From Antedon bifida (Eukaryota > Echinodermata > Crinoidea > Comatulida > Antedonidae), in assembly GCA_963402885.1 (NCBI GenBank), contig OY727100.1, positions 8,295,501 to 8,359,500 of the forward strand: a DNA stretch of 64,000 bases. Reading direction: 5' to 3'. Under the pieces are notes generated by a model. The model made no database searches and was not told the origin of the DNA. It saw nothing but the letters and a program-made list of their open reading frames with translations. Positions within the stretch are counted from its first letter, which is position 1, and every line of letters starts with the position of its first letter. This document shows, piece after piece, positions 28,701 through 43,700 of the stretch. The translations under genes were made by a program, and so were the position numbers.

Positions 28701-31700
28701 GTTATTGCTAAGGTCAAGTCTGGGGGTCACTTCATCACGCCTAGATACTTCAAGTATCCTATTACAAACAAAAACTTCAATGGACTGGTTTGATAATAAT
28801 TCAATGATTATCTGACAGCGAATTATAGTAATATCATGGGACTCATAAATACCAGAAATGCTTTGGGATTTGTCATTAGACTCTTTCCCAGACGTTTTTT
28901 GGATTCAACAGGTGATACCTATAAATTATAGTCGAGACTCATTTTTCGCAAAAATGTCAGTGTCTAGTACTATAACTGCTGCTATGCTTTATATCTGAAT
29001 GATTTATCTCTTGTGACGTAGCGGGCTAGAGCAGCAGCGTGAAAATTGTTTGATTATAAATTTGTTCGCTGGAATGTTGGGGTATGTGGGTCACTACGGC
29101 CTTAGGAGTACGCCTCTATCCTGGAATATGTACAGTACTTTAGTTTAGTTTCAGACAATTTGGACTTCGTTCATTCCAGACTATTGATTGTTAAAGAAAA
29201 ATAATTGATAATAAATCAGTATTTTTTATTAAAATAAATAGAATATCAATAAAAAAGCATTATTGAATGAAAAAAGAACAATAATTAAAACTGTTACGTC
29301 AAAATTCAAGCGGCGTTTTTTTGCAAGAAATATTTTTTGTTTAAATAAGAATTTGTCGAATTAAATTACGCATAATATAACGCAATGTTTACGTGCAAGG
29401 ATATTATTATCACATTTTTTTCGTGTTGATCGAATACTGAACGTGAAACCTTAATGATAGGAAATTGGATACCTTAGGCATATATAAACAGACTAGGCCT
29501 ATATCGATCATCAACACTTTTATCAGTACAGCATCAGAATCGGCGTCAACGTTAGATGGCTTTGTCGTGATATCATAAGTCATCTTCGTATTCGATATTA
29601 TACCGGCGTCATTGTGTCCATTACTTATGTTATCATTTAAATGGTAGTCTTTCTGCTCGTCATCGGTAACTATTTTGTCGATTTTTTAATTTTAATATTA
29701 GGCCTAATTGGGTTTTAAGAAAGAAGACACGTAAGTGTAAATACTGCACGTGGAATTCAACTTGCAAAACTAGTGTGTACAATAATGTGTGTGTATTATA
29801 TATTAATCTTTGTTTATATGTTTGTTATTGTTAGTACTAATATTTGACAATCTTCAAGAATTTTTGTTATTTTATGATGATGATGATGGACAAATGAATA
29901 ATTTTGGTATTCAGTAAAATGTCTTATTATAGGTTAATATTGGATGGCACACTTGTACATCGCAGTAAGTAATACCGAACAACAAAGTATGTTCAAGTGT
30001 ATGTTCATGCTTAAGCTCTGTCTGTACTATCAAACTAGTTTGGCAAAAAAAAGTGTGCTGTGCTCAAATATGGTAGTGATATGATGTCATCGTGTCCATA
30101 TATGGGCACATCACATTTGTTTTTGTCACATTAAGTGTAGAGTGTAGACAACGCTTTAGAGACCATTGCGTTCCCGTATAATATTTAAAAATGTTACGTA
30201 GCTGAAACAAAACATTGCTTTGTAATCACTATGCAAATGATTGTAACACATTTTCGCTTATTCCAATCACCGATACTGTACCACGTACTTAAGTGATAAT
30301 TATAAGGTGACGAGATCCGAGGTCTAAATATATACAAGTACATATACACGGAAACATAAATTAATAACCAAAGAATATAATATCACTTACAGTTTACAAC
30401 GTTTTCCCAGTAAATGTTGACATAACCGTCCCTATCTGGTCGAGAATGTTCGTGTCGAAAACCTAAAGAGTGCATTAATTCATGAATAATGGTTCCTCCT
30501 TTCATATGGCATGCTAAACCAAGTGATATATATTGAACACCTCCTTGTCGACCAATTTGCGACCAACACCTAAATAGATTTAAAACAAAAACGAGTTGAT
30601 ATAAATGTGTTTTTTTTCAATATATATCCTGTCGGTTCCTCTTCGCAATTGGAAGTAATTGATTTATGAAAACGAAACCCTGATGGCAGTGGCTATGTAT
30701 TGTATACACACTACTGAACCCCATGTGAATCTTACTTTAGCATCTAGATGTTTAGTTAATTTTCTCTTGTTGAAGAGAAATTGCTCCCAATTGCTACTTG
30801 TCGGTACCACCAAAGTAAACCTCTTTGCTTTTTAATCTTATAGGCCTACAGAATTCTGATCAATTAATTACGGCGCGGGCATAATTCATTATTTTAATAA
30901 TATAAAACATGGTTAACCAATTTAAAAGTCTAAATTCGCCATCGTTAGTAACTACAAGACTTTATCAGACTTGTAAAACCGTTTCCCGCGGATGTTATTA
31001 TTTTAATGACAGGAGATTTGATCAAGTCAAAAAGAGCAATTTTGATTGCTTGCTATAAACTGCTGATTGATATTGTAATGATCACTCAACGTAAATTGCT
31101 TAGATTTTATTATTTTAAATTTGTATAGATAATAGAACATTAGGCCTACTCACCCGACTTTCCTTGATATAAGAATGTAATCTTTTTCATTTGTTCTAGG
31201 CCTGAATTGAATGCATGTTGTTTCATGGTACCTTTCCATGGCGTTTACTATAAGTTTTCTTTCGTCTATTGCTGTAAGAAAATACATTACAATTACTATT
31301 TGAACTAAACGACATTGTCCACAATTCTATCATTGCAACCACATATTACAAACAATTCTATTTGTGTTTAATTTGTTTAAAAAATTAAATATTCTCCATT
31401 TCTCCAATTCCACAAACATGAAAGCATTCATTTGTGATTACAAATCCGTGATTAATTAAACTAATTAATTTCAATTATTAAAATTAATTGGGTTGTAAGA
31501 AATAAGACACGTAAGTGTAAATACTGTACGTGGAATTCAACTTGCAAAAATAGCTCGATAAATAAAAAAACACGAAGTTTATAAACAAAAAAAAAGTATT
31601 GTTTTGTCATCTTTCATTGGGCTATCAAAACACATTTTCGTTCGTTCAGTTCACATTTCTCACGTATATACATAATCTGTTTTGATAAATTGTGTGCATA

Positions 31701-34700
31701 TAGTATGCTGTATATTAAAAATTGTATTTCGTATTTCGATGGAAATGTCTTGCTGCTCAGTCAACATTGACAGTCGTTTATTAACACGGATAATATCAAG
31801 TTCATTCATGAACACATTCAACTTCCTTTCTTTAGGTTCCCCTGTGTAAAGGTGAAAACGTGACACAAACATGTCAGAATCCATTAGGCATGGCTGTCAC
31901 ATTCCTATAACATAATTACGTAAAACTTTTCTTTAAAATAATAATGAAATAGTAATATTGAACAGCTTCAATGCAAAAAGAGTTGATATTATTCAGAACA
32001 ATCAACACTAAAACTGTCATTGACACAGTGTGTATTACCAGTTAACAAGTATACAGTACGAGAATGTACAGACGCTGCACATCATTGTTGTGATTTTAAT
32101 ATACAAATTGACTTAATATGTCGTAGTGCTCGTATCTGTACAGAAAATGTATCTTCATATTTTCTTCTTTCACTAACAAAATAATTTCAGGTCAGACAAC
32201 ATTTCCAGGTCAGTCATTAAACGTTATTCCCAGGTCAGCCAATAAGACGCCTTCGCAACTTCAGTCATTAGATTAGTCATTTACCGTCTGATAAGTCAAG
32301 ATACTCCATTTTGTAAGTGTCGTCATATAGGTTGCCACCAATGAAAAACTAACCTAATTTCAATATGCTAAACGTAGCCTACCTAATTTTACCGTTTGAT
32401 CAAATTGTTTGTATTGTATGTAATTTAGGCTACTACTTTTTACTTGATTATTATTATGTTGATTACTTGATCATATTTCTGTATATTTACCAACACCCTT
32501 CTAGTTTGATTAATTATAGTATAGTAGTAGATCAATGTTGTATAATATATAACTTTTCTTTATAGGATGAAATAAAAGTGTGGCACGCAAACGTGTTACA
32601 AAGTGCGGCATACGTTTATTACAAAGTGCGATAAGCATTACAAAGTGCGACCATTATTATAAAGTTTGCTATAAGCTATACAATGTAGTTTTGGAATATG
32701 TCTCCCGGTATGTTTCTCAACATATTTAGGCGTTTTCTTATTCATCGTTAGTTTGAAATTTATCAGAAAAGCTCCTTATTTGACATTGGACAGAGGGACT
32801 GGCCGGTGAGTTTAATTCAACTAGGCCTAATACTGTCACTTCCTAAACATCTCAGTCCGTACTGTAAATAAACCTATATACCACTTAAATTAATTATATA
32901 GGTCTAGCATACATTTGAATGGCGTGATTCGTCCATTTGTGTTGGAGTAATGCGTATGGGTAGAGATAATAGCTATTTCTGTATATTTATTGTTATTTAC
33001 ATATTCGAATTAATTGATTTATTACTAATTTCTCGATAAATTTATTCACATACCGTACATCCATCAGTTTTCTTAATGTGTGTTAATCAGAATCACTTTG
33101 CCTCAAACTCTTTAAAAGTGCAAATATGTCTACAGAGACGTTTCAATTTACCGTCTACTCGCTGATGAGTCAACATGAAGCGGTTATGATTATTGATATA
33201 TATTTACTCTCTTATTTCCTATATTAAAATGCATTCCTAATACAAGCGTATTTGGAATAAGCGGTATATCAAAGAGATTATTTTAATCGACAGAAAGAAC
33301 ATAGACATATAGTATATTATAATTATGTTGTAATTGTCCCTTTAAAACTTCATATACATGTGCATATATAGGCTAGCCTAAATGAACTTTCCTGAAATTA
33401 TCACGGCAAAACGGCGTGCAAATAAACTAAACGAATATTTTTTTCTTAACTCTCTAAACCTGGACGTACCTTTAGTATATGTTTTTTACTACTACCATTT
33501 TCAGTTATATTATATTATATTAAAATATTTGTCTGTTCTACTACTGTACAAAACTACTTTTAGCTTCTGCCCTTTCAATCAAATTGTTTTTTATTATTAT
33601 TGTTTATTTTCATTTTTTGTATTGTTTTTCCTTATCAATTGAAAGAAAATATATGCCCAAAAGGCGTTTAAAAGGCAGAAGCAGCACAATTCATTCTGCA
33701 AAACTGAAGCATAACGAAGCCATACTGGCTAACAGTTGTACACCTTAACAAGGCCAGTCCCAAAACTATATCTAGGATGTCAAGTGGTGTTAGTATTTGT
33801 CGGCGATAACCCTCGAGTACGCACAACTGACACGTGACTATTGTATATAAGGCCCTTCTGTCATCTAGGGAGGAAGTGGCCTCTGTCTATTGATGCTCTC
33901 AATACGATATAATGCAAACTTTTTACTTAAATTTTAAATAAACGTGTTTTGCTACGAATAACAGAAACTGAAAGCAAGTAAATTAATTGTTTCCTCGTTA
34001 GTTTTCCTTTTGCATCACATAATTTATGAAGGTGTATTGTATCTCTATTAGTATACTGGTAGAATCTAAGAATCTTTTAGCGGAGCATATAACGCCAACA
34101 AATCGAAATTTAAAAAACAACATTATTTTAAGCTGTACGGTGTCGTAAATGTAGTATCGTTAATTTTGTTTATGATGAAAATAGAAATATGTATTTTGGG
34201 TTCAAATTATTCATTTTCCCCCTCAATTTGACTTAGTAAAAGATCCAACTGAGACAAATCTTACCCTCTAGTTGGGATATATATTAGTATAGTTATATAT
34301 TCTTTCCTTAAACAGTTTATAATAATACATCTGAATAATACATCATAATTTAGTTTAATGTGATTTAATGTAAAACTACTTCAGTTTTCTAAATAACATC
34401 ATCAGATTGGGATTTAAACAAACATTTCTCACTATTGACCAGTGGACCAATAATCACCTTGCATTTTTTATATGTTTATATGATAATAGTTGCCCAATTC
34501 AGGCCTAGCTGACTGTGGGTCTAACGTATAAACATACAATATCTTGGTCTCTGGTTTCCGGTGCATTACTTTAGGTATCGCTAGAAGAATATACACATAT
34601 TTACCTTTATTAGATTAGATAGAACCTACTAACATATACAAGTATTTAATAAAGGTAGACGTGTTTCTAGATGACTTGCGATAGTCAGTTAGAATATATC

Positions 34701-37700
34701 TAGTGACATCTAGTGACTTGCGATAGTCAGTTAGAATCTATCTAGTGACATCTAGTGACTTGCGATAGTCAGTTAGAATATATCTAGTGACAGCTGCCGA
34801 ATCGGGTGCATTAACATTGACATCAAAACCTACCGGTATACCGTGGCCGAACAATGTTTGACCACGGTGAGTCGATATCACACGACACGCTAAGTAACAG
34901 TACATCGACATTATAATTGAGAGTAAATGCTTTATTTTGTGGCATTATATTTTACACACTTAACAAAGTTTTATCCATCAATCAGTACACTTAAAAGAAA
35001 CCGACCCCACCTGTCACCGCTAGTTCTTCAAAATACGAAATGTCAAACTATAAGACTGTTTTATGTTTCTTATAGTTTTTTAATGTACTATCTTGTTAGC
35101 CAATGGCGACTATAAGTCCCATGTCTATTGCCTATTTACGTTCCCGAACGACTATAAAGTTATGACAAAATTATTGAATAAAAAATTTAATTGTGAATAA
35201 CAAAAAAGTCACTTGTTTCTTGTGACTTTACACAAGAGTCAAGGACAGTTCTTTCTGTTAATATTAATAATAAAGTGAAAATTATTGCATTATTAAAGTA
35301 ATACACCGGAGGAATAAAGCTTATTGGCAGATATCATACAATAAAAACAGACTCATCACTCCACCCCTTTCAATCCGTCAATCTGTACCTGTCCTATGTA
35401 CCTGTAGGCCTAATCACAACAGCATGCATTAGGCGCAAAAGTATTTTAACAACCATGTCAGCATGCAACCGTTTCAATGTTATTAGTTGTGATGTATTTA
35501 CCAAATGATATTATTTATAATACTAAAAATGTTCCGTGCTGCTTGCCATTACTTAACTAAAACGTTCTTGGCATGTAGCCTATTGAACAATGTCAGTATC
35601 TGTCATCATACTGAACACCCACCCCCTCTCTCTCTCTCCCCCTTACAGTTATTATGATTTTGAAAAACGAGTAAATTGACACTAAACACTAAATCTATAT
35701 CTCGTCAAACCCCTTCTTGAAAGGATTCCCCTGAGTACACCAATGTTAAATAAAATAATTACTGAAAGTCTGTAGAGAAAGATTATCGGTTTATTACGAC
35801 AGCTCAGAGATGACAAGCCATAATCTATTAGTCCTGTCAATCAATAATGTATAATAAGGTGGTTTTCATGGTGAATTGTAGCACTGTACCTGTAAAGTTT
35901 TAAAGCTCAGGTACAGGCATGAATTTTAAATATAATATCTGGTTAATTGTACATAAATCAAATATTTGTAATAGAAATCAAGACGAAAAAACATGAATTA
36001 CCCTTAAAAAAAAATTCTGATATAAAAACCAGGAAGACTTTTTTCAGTAGTTGTAATAACATGTCTGGTGACTCCTTGGAAGCTGAAAAGGCCTATATTT
36101 AGTCATCTGATAACATTTTCTACCACACCGTTTATTTTTCATAGTTTTTAAAAAATACCTCTCTATTTAGGCCTACAACATTTGTGTACAAAAGAATAGA
36201 GATTTTACTGTGTAATTTGAACTATTCCCCCACTGATAAGAAAGTGCTTATTTTCAACAAGCTCGTGTAACACAAATAAAGTCCAAAAAGTTATGAAACA
36301 TAGGGGAAACTATAGATCGATAATTATTGAAATGTATGATCAATAGAAATTGTTTGCCCGTACCTGGCCTTTAAGTTTTAATGGCTAATTTTGTGATCAT
36401 TAATGGATAAAGCACATTTGCATTTACAAAATGCTGCATACATTTATTACATAGCATTGTAAATAAACATATGATTTGTTAATAGTTTATTTCACGTTGT
36501 TTAATAGTTACACTAGTTTTGTTGCCCGAAAGATAGAGAAGCCTAGACAGACACGTTTATACATTATTAGGCTTATTACATATTCTATGCACGTTTAATT
36601 TGAATAACACAAACATAACATTATTTAAATTAATTTCGAGGCATGTTAGAGAATGATGTAATTAAACATATATGAATCATAGTTAAATGTATAACAAGCT
36701 AATTATAATGTGAATTGTGATAAAAAATTAACAATATTATTTGCTCACAAGTTGTGATGTGTCATGTGATAGGGTCAAATTAAGGTTAGGGGGTTCTAAT
36801 CAATCTAATTGTAAAGTAGCCTATTTCCTGTTCACGTGATGAATGATGTTAACGTTTGGTTCACACTATGATGCAACAAGAAATGAACGTGCTCGTAACG
36901 CGAGTAATTTGAGATTAAAAACGACAGTCTGTCTCTTGCGTTGTACGTACATCATCGCGTAATACTTACGGTAAAATATTAAATGCAAAACATCTATTTT
37001 TATTGAAGTCTGTGGACAATTATTTTTGGTCTCCCATCGACTACCTTCGAACAAATTACTTTTCAAAAACAACATCTCAGTGCTGTACTACATCAATTAG
37101 TAATAATTAGTATGTATGCCAACAATATGTTGATAACAGGTTTCTGTTGATTAAAACTGAATGGAAGCACTATAAATATGGGGTAGAGCGATAAAAGTTG
37201 TTGGTGTGGTGAAGCAAGGAACTACTTTATCTAGTTTCCTTTAAAAGTATACCTAAGACCTGGTAGGATGTGGGTGATCTGAGGGAAATTAACCACTGTT
37301 GAATTAGCCACGAGGGAGAGCAAAGGTGCGTAAGCCCCTAATACATTTTTAAAAAAGCTCCAATAAATGTTTGAACACGGAGTTGAAAATAAACGGCGCA
37401 CACTACAGGTTGATTTTTAAATTGTTGTTATCGTGTTGAAAGGTCCGATGTAAATGTAGCAACCAATAGACAGAACTGATAGAGCGATGACGTAACTAAT
37501 GTTGGCGCGTTGAGTGTGAATTGTAAAAAAGCTTGTACAAAATATCAGTAATACAATTAAGTAAATCCTATAGATAAATCGTAAAACAACCCTATAGATA
37601 AATTACAACGCATTTTAAATTGTTACTAGGCCTATACCCGACATATATCCGAAAACTTAAATATTTTAACAACCCTTTTTTGAAAATTTAACTTGCGTTT

Positions 37701-40700
37701 TGAAGACTTAAATACGCTAGGAATATTACAAGGCAACATTGATAAGTTATGTATAATTATAAACATAGGAAAGTAGCGCCCTCAATTTTTTTTAAAGATT
37801 CGTACCCATTGTCTGTATCTGGAGTTTTGTTTAAATTTAATTTATTCAATTTCCAGGTAAACCGAACATAAAATTAACATGAGGAGCACCAGAGGATTGC
37901 CACAGTGCAAGCACTATCAACGCTAAATAAAATAATATGGTCTTTAATTGCATCAGGAATATCTTTCCAAGTACAGTACGTGGAAACTGATTTAATGAAG
38001 AGTATTGGTTCTTGTATCAGTGTTTAAAAATAACTTTATCAAAATATCTACGGTGGTTAAAATCAATAAAAATCATGGTTAGCGATATAACCATAAAGAC
38101 ACTTAAGCACATACTACGCGAGATACTTGATCCATTGAAGGCAACTTCAACCTCAACAAAATTCACCCCCAAAATCACCTTAAAAACACTAATAACTTGG
38201 TAACTCTACGAAGGATATAGCAGTTGCTGTTTTTGGTGATACACTCAAGCAGGACCAGGGACAGTGTACTACACGATAGTAATGTATCTTGTAAGTAAAC
38301 GTATTTCCCAACAGTTGCTTTTGTATAACAATATAACGTAAATGAAGTGGTAAAGAAACGTATATTACAAAAATGGTGAAAATAAAACGTTAATATCTGT
38401 CTATCCATTATAATATCATTAAAAAAATAAAATACTTACTAAATTTATCTGAATCTAAGACATACGGTACAACTGCACCGGGCCAAAGTTTTCTTTGTTC
38501 TCTCACTGCATTGCGCCGTGCCTGTAAAATATTGTAATTGAAAATTGGTTGTTAGGCATAGAACATTCTAACCTGCCCGGTGATATACAGAAATGTAATT
38601 AATTATTTCAAAACGATAAGAGGGGCAAATCTGTGAGAATAGGTCGCCCCAACCGAGATACGATCCCGGACCTTCTGCTGATATGCAGATGTTCTAACCA
38701 TTAGACCATATAGCTCATCGGCGAAAGTTCCCTATTTTTTTCACAGGAAAAAACATATTATTATTATTATTATTATATTTAACTGGAACTTTATTTTCTG
38801 TCAGACGACTTTGAGAAAATTTATTTTGAAGGATCAGTATTTTTTTCTGTGAATAAAATTGGCCCCTTCAAAGTCACTAAGTCACCAACTAATTTTATTC
38901 ATCCTTATTCATGTTTTGGGCGACAAAACATGAACTCATTACGCTTACATCAGTGATGACACATTGTGTCGTTATTGGTAATTTATGATCTAGTTTTGTA
39001 TATACTTTAGATTATTTTCAACGCAGACAAACTTTACTAAAATATTCCAGTTAATTTTCAACCGTCATATCTCATAATCTTTTATTATTTACAGAGGATC
39101 ATTGTAATTTGGAGCAGGCTGATTGAAGTCAAATGTAATTAATTTAAGATTAGTTTTAGTCGTGGAAAGGTTTCTGCCAGTTAGAATAATATTAATTTTT
39201 TTTTACAATTAAAGATCACTTTTGTAACTTCAGTGAAGTGAAAGTGACGTATGTGGAGTGAATTAATTTAAACTATGGTACGTATTACTGTCTCCATTTT
39301 ACGTAAATTTAAAATTTTTGGATTTTATAAAAGGAATATTTATGCAGAGACATTTATACATGTATGTTGTACTTTGCTATGAATGTATAACAAGCAAGTT
39401 TTTGCTACTGAAATAGAATTTTCACGTCGTGACTTTTAGTCTACTTTATCGATATGCTCGTTGTCGAAGACAATAATTAAGATACAACATATTGTTTCCA
39501 TAGGTTAATTCTTAAGAATGTATTCATTTTTATTAGGCGTATGTAACATGCCCTATTTTTCCCACTGGAAATATCGTCTATAGGGAGTCACGTGTCAAAA
39601 CACAATGTTAAAATGAATTTCCCCATTCACTGCATGTTTTCAATATATAAGCTCTCATCTCCTCTCACTGGCGCCGTGCGGGTATACGTGTTCGATGAAC
39701 GTGTGAGTCAGGCTAGCTGAATGGCGATGACACGTGTAAAATTATAACAATTTAGCAAAATGTAATAACATTTTGGCTTAACTCATTTGAATTTCCTTAT
39801 TTTCTATTAAGTCGTAAATAGTAGGACGATTCCCAAAGGGAAATTATCACCTTTAATAAAAATAATCAAACGTCAACTTATTTTTACATGTTAAAATCAT
39901 TTAACATGAAATATGGTATCGTAGATAAGTATTTTCATATCATTTTAGAAGATTCATTTCATTCCATTTAAAGGCCAGGTGCGGGCAAAAAATTTCTATT
40001 GATCATACATTCCAATAATTATCGATTATCTATAGTTTCCCCTATGTTTCATAATTTTTGGGATTTTATTTGTGTTACACAAGCTTGTTGAAAATAAGCA
40101 CTTTCTTATCAATGGGGGATAGTTCAAATTACACAGTAAAATCTCTATTCTTTTGTACACAAATTTTGTAAATAGAGAGGCATTTTTAAAAGCTATGAAA
40201 AATAAACGGTGTGGTAAAAAATGTTATCAGATGACTAAATATAGGTAATATAACTGGTATTTTTTATTAAACTTCAGATTCTTATTTCATGCTATAGCAA
40301 AAATTATCCACCGTATATCCAGCATCTTTTTTCACCTTCTAGGGAGTCACCAGACATGTTATTACATTAGGTTAAACTACCTACTACTTTGCGACGAGGT
40401 AATTTTTAAATTTAAAAAGAAAGGGTTCTCTTAGAGATAGAGTCGACGATAAGAGGTGGTAAATTATTCCAAAAAACAATTTTGGTTTCAGCTCCTCACT
40501 GTTAGGCCTATTGTGCAGAAACAGTTCAATTCCATTTATTATATCATATTCATAAAATACATTGACTTGCTTGCCATGTATTATCCGTTAAATACAACCT
40601 CCTAAAGTGTGATCACTTTTTGCTCAATCCATGCCTAGACCATTTTGGTTGAAAGTCAATGATTTTGCAGACTTCTGTGTATAATAAACTACATCGTGAA

Positions 40701-43700
40701 TAACAAGCTATAGCAAGTCACAAAAAACCATTTTCATGAAATGTCAATTAGAGTCAACTTCTACAATTGTTACGTGTCTTTAGCCAACATTATGAAAGTT
40801 TCAGTTTCAAAGATTCTTCACCATAGGCGATATATTATTTCTAATTACTGTAACTTTGACGTTTTATACTTTCCAGGCCTAGGTCTAACACTAACTCTAC
40901 CTGACACGGGCCCCGGCGATGATGTGTTCCCTAAATGTCTTATCTACTCTAGGGTGCATGATACAATTACAGTAGCTTAAATCTCCAGGGTAAACATAGC
41001 CCTAACTTAACATGACGCTGAAGTTATTGGCCTACAGCTATTTTCATAGAGGTTTGCTCAGGGAGATATCAAACAGGCCGCCACGTGGGAGATAACGGCA
41101 AATAGATTCATATTTCTAGGATTATTGTGCATGGGTTCGTCTAGACCACGACCAATCATAGTGTGAGAGCTCATGTTGTTTACATTCCATACATTGATGA
41201 CAGTTTTAAAAATGAGAACCTATTGTTACCTTAAGAAACTTAAATGAAGATATGGGAAATATGTAAGATCACAATAAACTAGTGGATGTTGAATGTTCAA
41301 ATGTGGTGGTGTTGGCGGCAAACATGATTTGTTTGTGTGTGCATGTAACGGAGGTTGTTTTTTTGCTAGTTTGGTGATTGGAGTAGTGGTTGTATGATAC
41401 AGTACGGTAGTAAGTAGGTATTGGTGTACATGACGTAGGCCTATGATGGGAGTTCCAATACAATGGGCGTTATAATTATTAGGGCTGCAGATGTGAAATA
41501 ATTGCGATCACAATAGTCTACTTAAAGTACTTCCACCACCTTGTTTTTAACTTATTGTGACATCCTTTAATCGTCTGATTGACAAGGTGGAAATATAATA
41601 TTCGCTAATAGATTGAAAGGTCACTTAAATTAATTTGTAAGGTCAAATCTACGAAAATAGATAATTTTGTTATTTAAAAGCAATAGGCCTATTGGGTGTT
41701 TAACATGTCATTTCTGCAATGTGTTCTTTAACGTGGATTTCATTTAATTGGTATTTCCTTCTTTTAGATGTGTGGTTAAACGTAATTGTTGAATGAATCA
41801 AACTTAAGTGTTATATAGAAATAAATGAATTTCCCCTGAACTCATTGCGGTTATTAAAAAATGTGAAAAAATGTGAAAACCAGTTGAGGAGTCACTTGCG
41901 TTCACGTACCAGAATAAAAGAAAAGGCGGCATAAAAATAATTTATATAAGTCGTCATTATATATTGTTTTGTGAAAGATATGTTTATGCAATTTGCTTAT
42001 CATGTATAAGTGTTTATTTCAGAAAGAACTTTCTGAAAATGTTAAAGCAACACACATGGGTGGGCTTTACATTCACATGAGAAAACTTTACGACGATAAA
42101 ATTAATCAAAATAGAAATTTCGGATTGATATTTCCTACTTTTAGTTTAAGATATGATTTAATGTAATTGTTTATGGAATTTATTGATATGTCGTGTAATG
42201 TCTATTACGGAAAAAATCACGTATTTAAAAGTACATTATATCTCAAAAACTCAGCATCGTCAACGTAAATTATTATTTATAATTACCGTATTATAAGTAA
42301 TAATAAGTTGGGAATTATGTAAAACATTTTTAATGTATAAATCGCTTGTTATGTTATTTTCAACATTTAGAAGGTTAAGACACGTCTGTTAATTGGAACA
42401 AATGTCTTGTTATGATATTGCTGTTGCTTTGAGGAATAATGATCAAACGTGTTAATTGTTAAGTTAGCTTGCTTAGTTAGTTGTTTAAAAACGCACGATA
42501 GTTAAATCCAGTGACATATATTTGGTTTAACTTTCCAAAAATCAAATTTAGCAAAACAAATATGTAGACAGATGAATATTAGGATAAGATATTTTAATTA
42601 ATATTTAAGTTGGCTTTGCTTTAAAACAAATTTAAAGACATCCCGCATCTGGCTATGTTCTTAATTTGTTGTTTAACAAATTGACATAAACACTGAGGAA
42701 GACAAATAATATGTTAGAAGATTGTCTTAAACACTCTATTTTATACATTAATACTGATAACATCTATTCACCTTTGAAATCGTTCAGATCACAAATATTG
42801 TTCACAGACAAAATGTGTAAACAACCTTATTATGAAAGACAAGACATAATTATCCTGAACCACTACGGGATTCAATTTTAAAGTTGAGTAACTGTTTACT
42901 TGACTGTACTTTGTTTAAAGCACGATGTCTTAAGTATTAATGACATTGACTTAAATATTCCTTAATCTTGTTTAGCATTTATCAAATATGTAAACAAATT
43001 TATCAAACGCAGACCTAGATTATTTAATTTTCATAAATCCAATAAATAGAGTCAATGTTATTGATTTTTTAAAGGTATTGTTTTTATCAGTGGCTGATTG
43101 CCATTCTTTTGTATTGGGCAGGTTTACCTATGATAGGAGGGACACATTTCAAACCTAGATTCCGATTCTCAGTCTTGTATCCCTCAAATACTATGATACA
43201 ATAATACTACGAAAGAGGTTAGGGTGAGAATCACTTAGACATGGTTCAGTCATACCTCTATTTCACATGTGTATTATAAGTCTCATGTCTTTGCTTATAA
43301 TTAGTTAAAGCCCTACACTAGACCTCTATCATTATTGCGTTACACAATATAATGTATTTTGTAGATGTTATGGGAACTATGATACAATAATACTACGAAA
43401 GAGGTTAGGGTGAGAATCACTTAGACATGGTTCAGTCATACCTCTATTTCACATGTGTATTATAAGTCTCATGTCTTTGCTTATAATTAGTTAAAGCCCT
43501 ACACTAGACCTCTATCATTATTGCGTTACACAATATAATGTATTTTGTAGATGTTATGGGAACCCTTAGCTCAGCTATAATATGTTCAGTATTACCATCT
43601 CCTTAGGAGGCTTACGCCACTTTAGGCTACTGAACTGTTACTTGGGGGTCAGCCAAGTATTAAATAATTTCATTCATAACTTTGTCGGTCTGAAAGTACA

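Larger units (their letters stand above)
26917..30390 (-). other. Intron 7 with small repeats
   Basis: An intron of 3474 bases. It contains a 48-bp tandem repeat of about 2.5 copies (27219-27342), a ~70-bp direct-repeat copy (29702-29771) and MITE family A copy 2 (30013-30158). Confidence 0.75.
31272..38439 (-). other. Intron 5 with small repeats
   Basis: A 7.2-kb intron. It contains the second copy of the ~70-bp repeat (31487-31553), a 42-bp triplicate (34667-34795) and one arm of an inverted repeat pair (36051-36374). No coding exon was recognised. Confidence 0.75.

Noticed and set aside
35629-35642. CT-rich run as a possible regulatory tract
   Set aside because: Short simple repeat within a long intron with no exon nearby.
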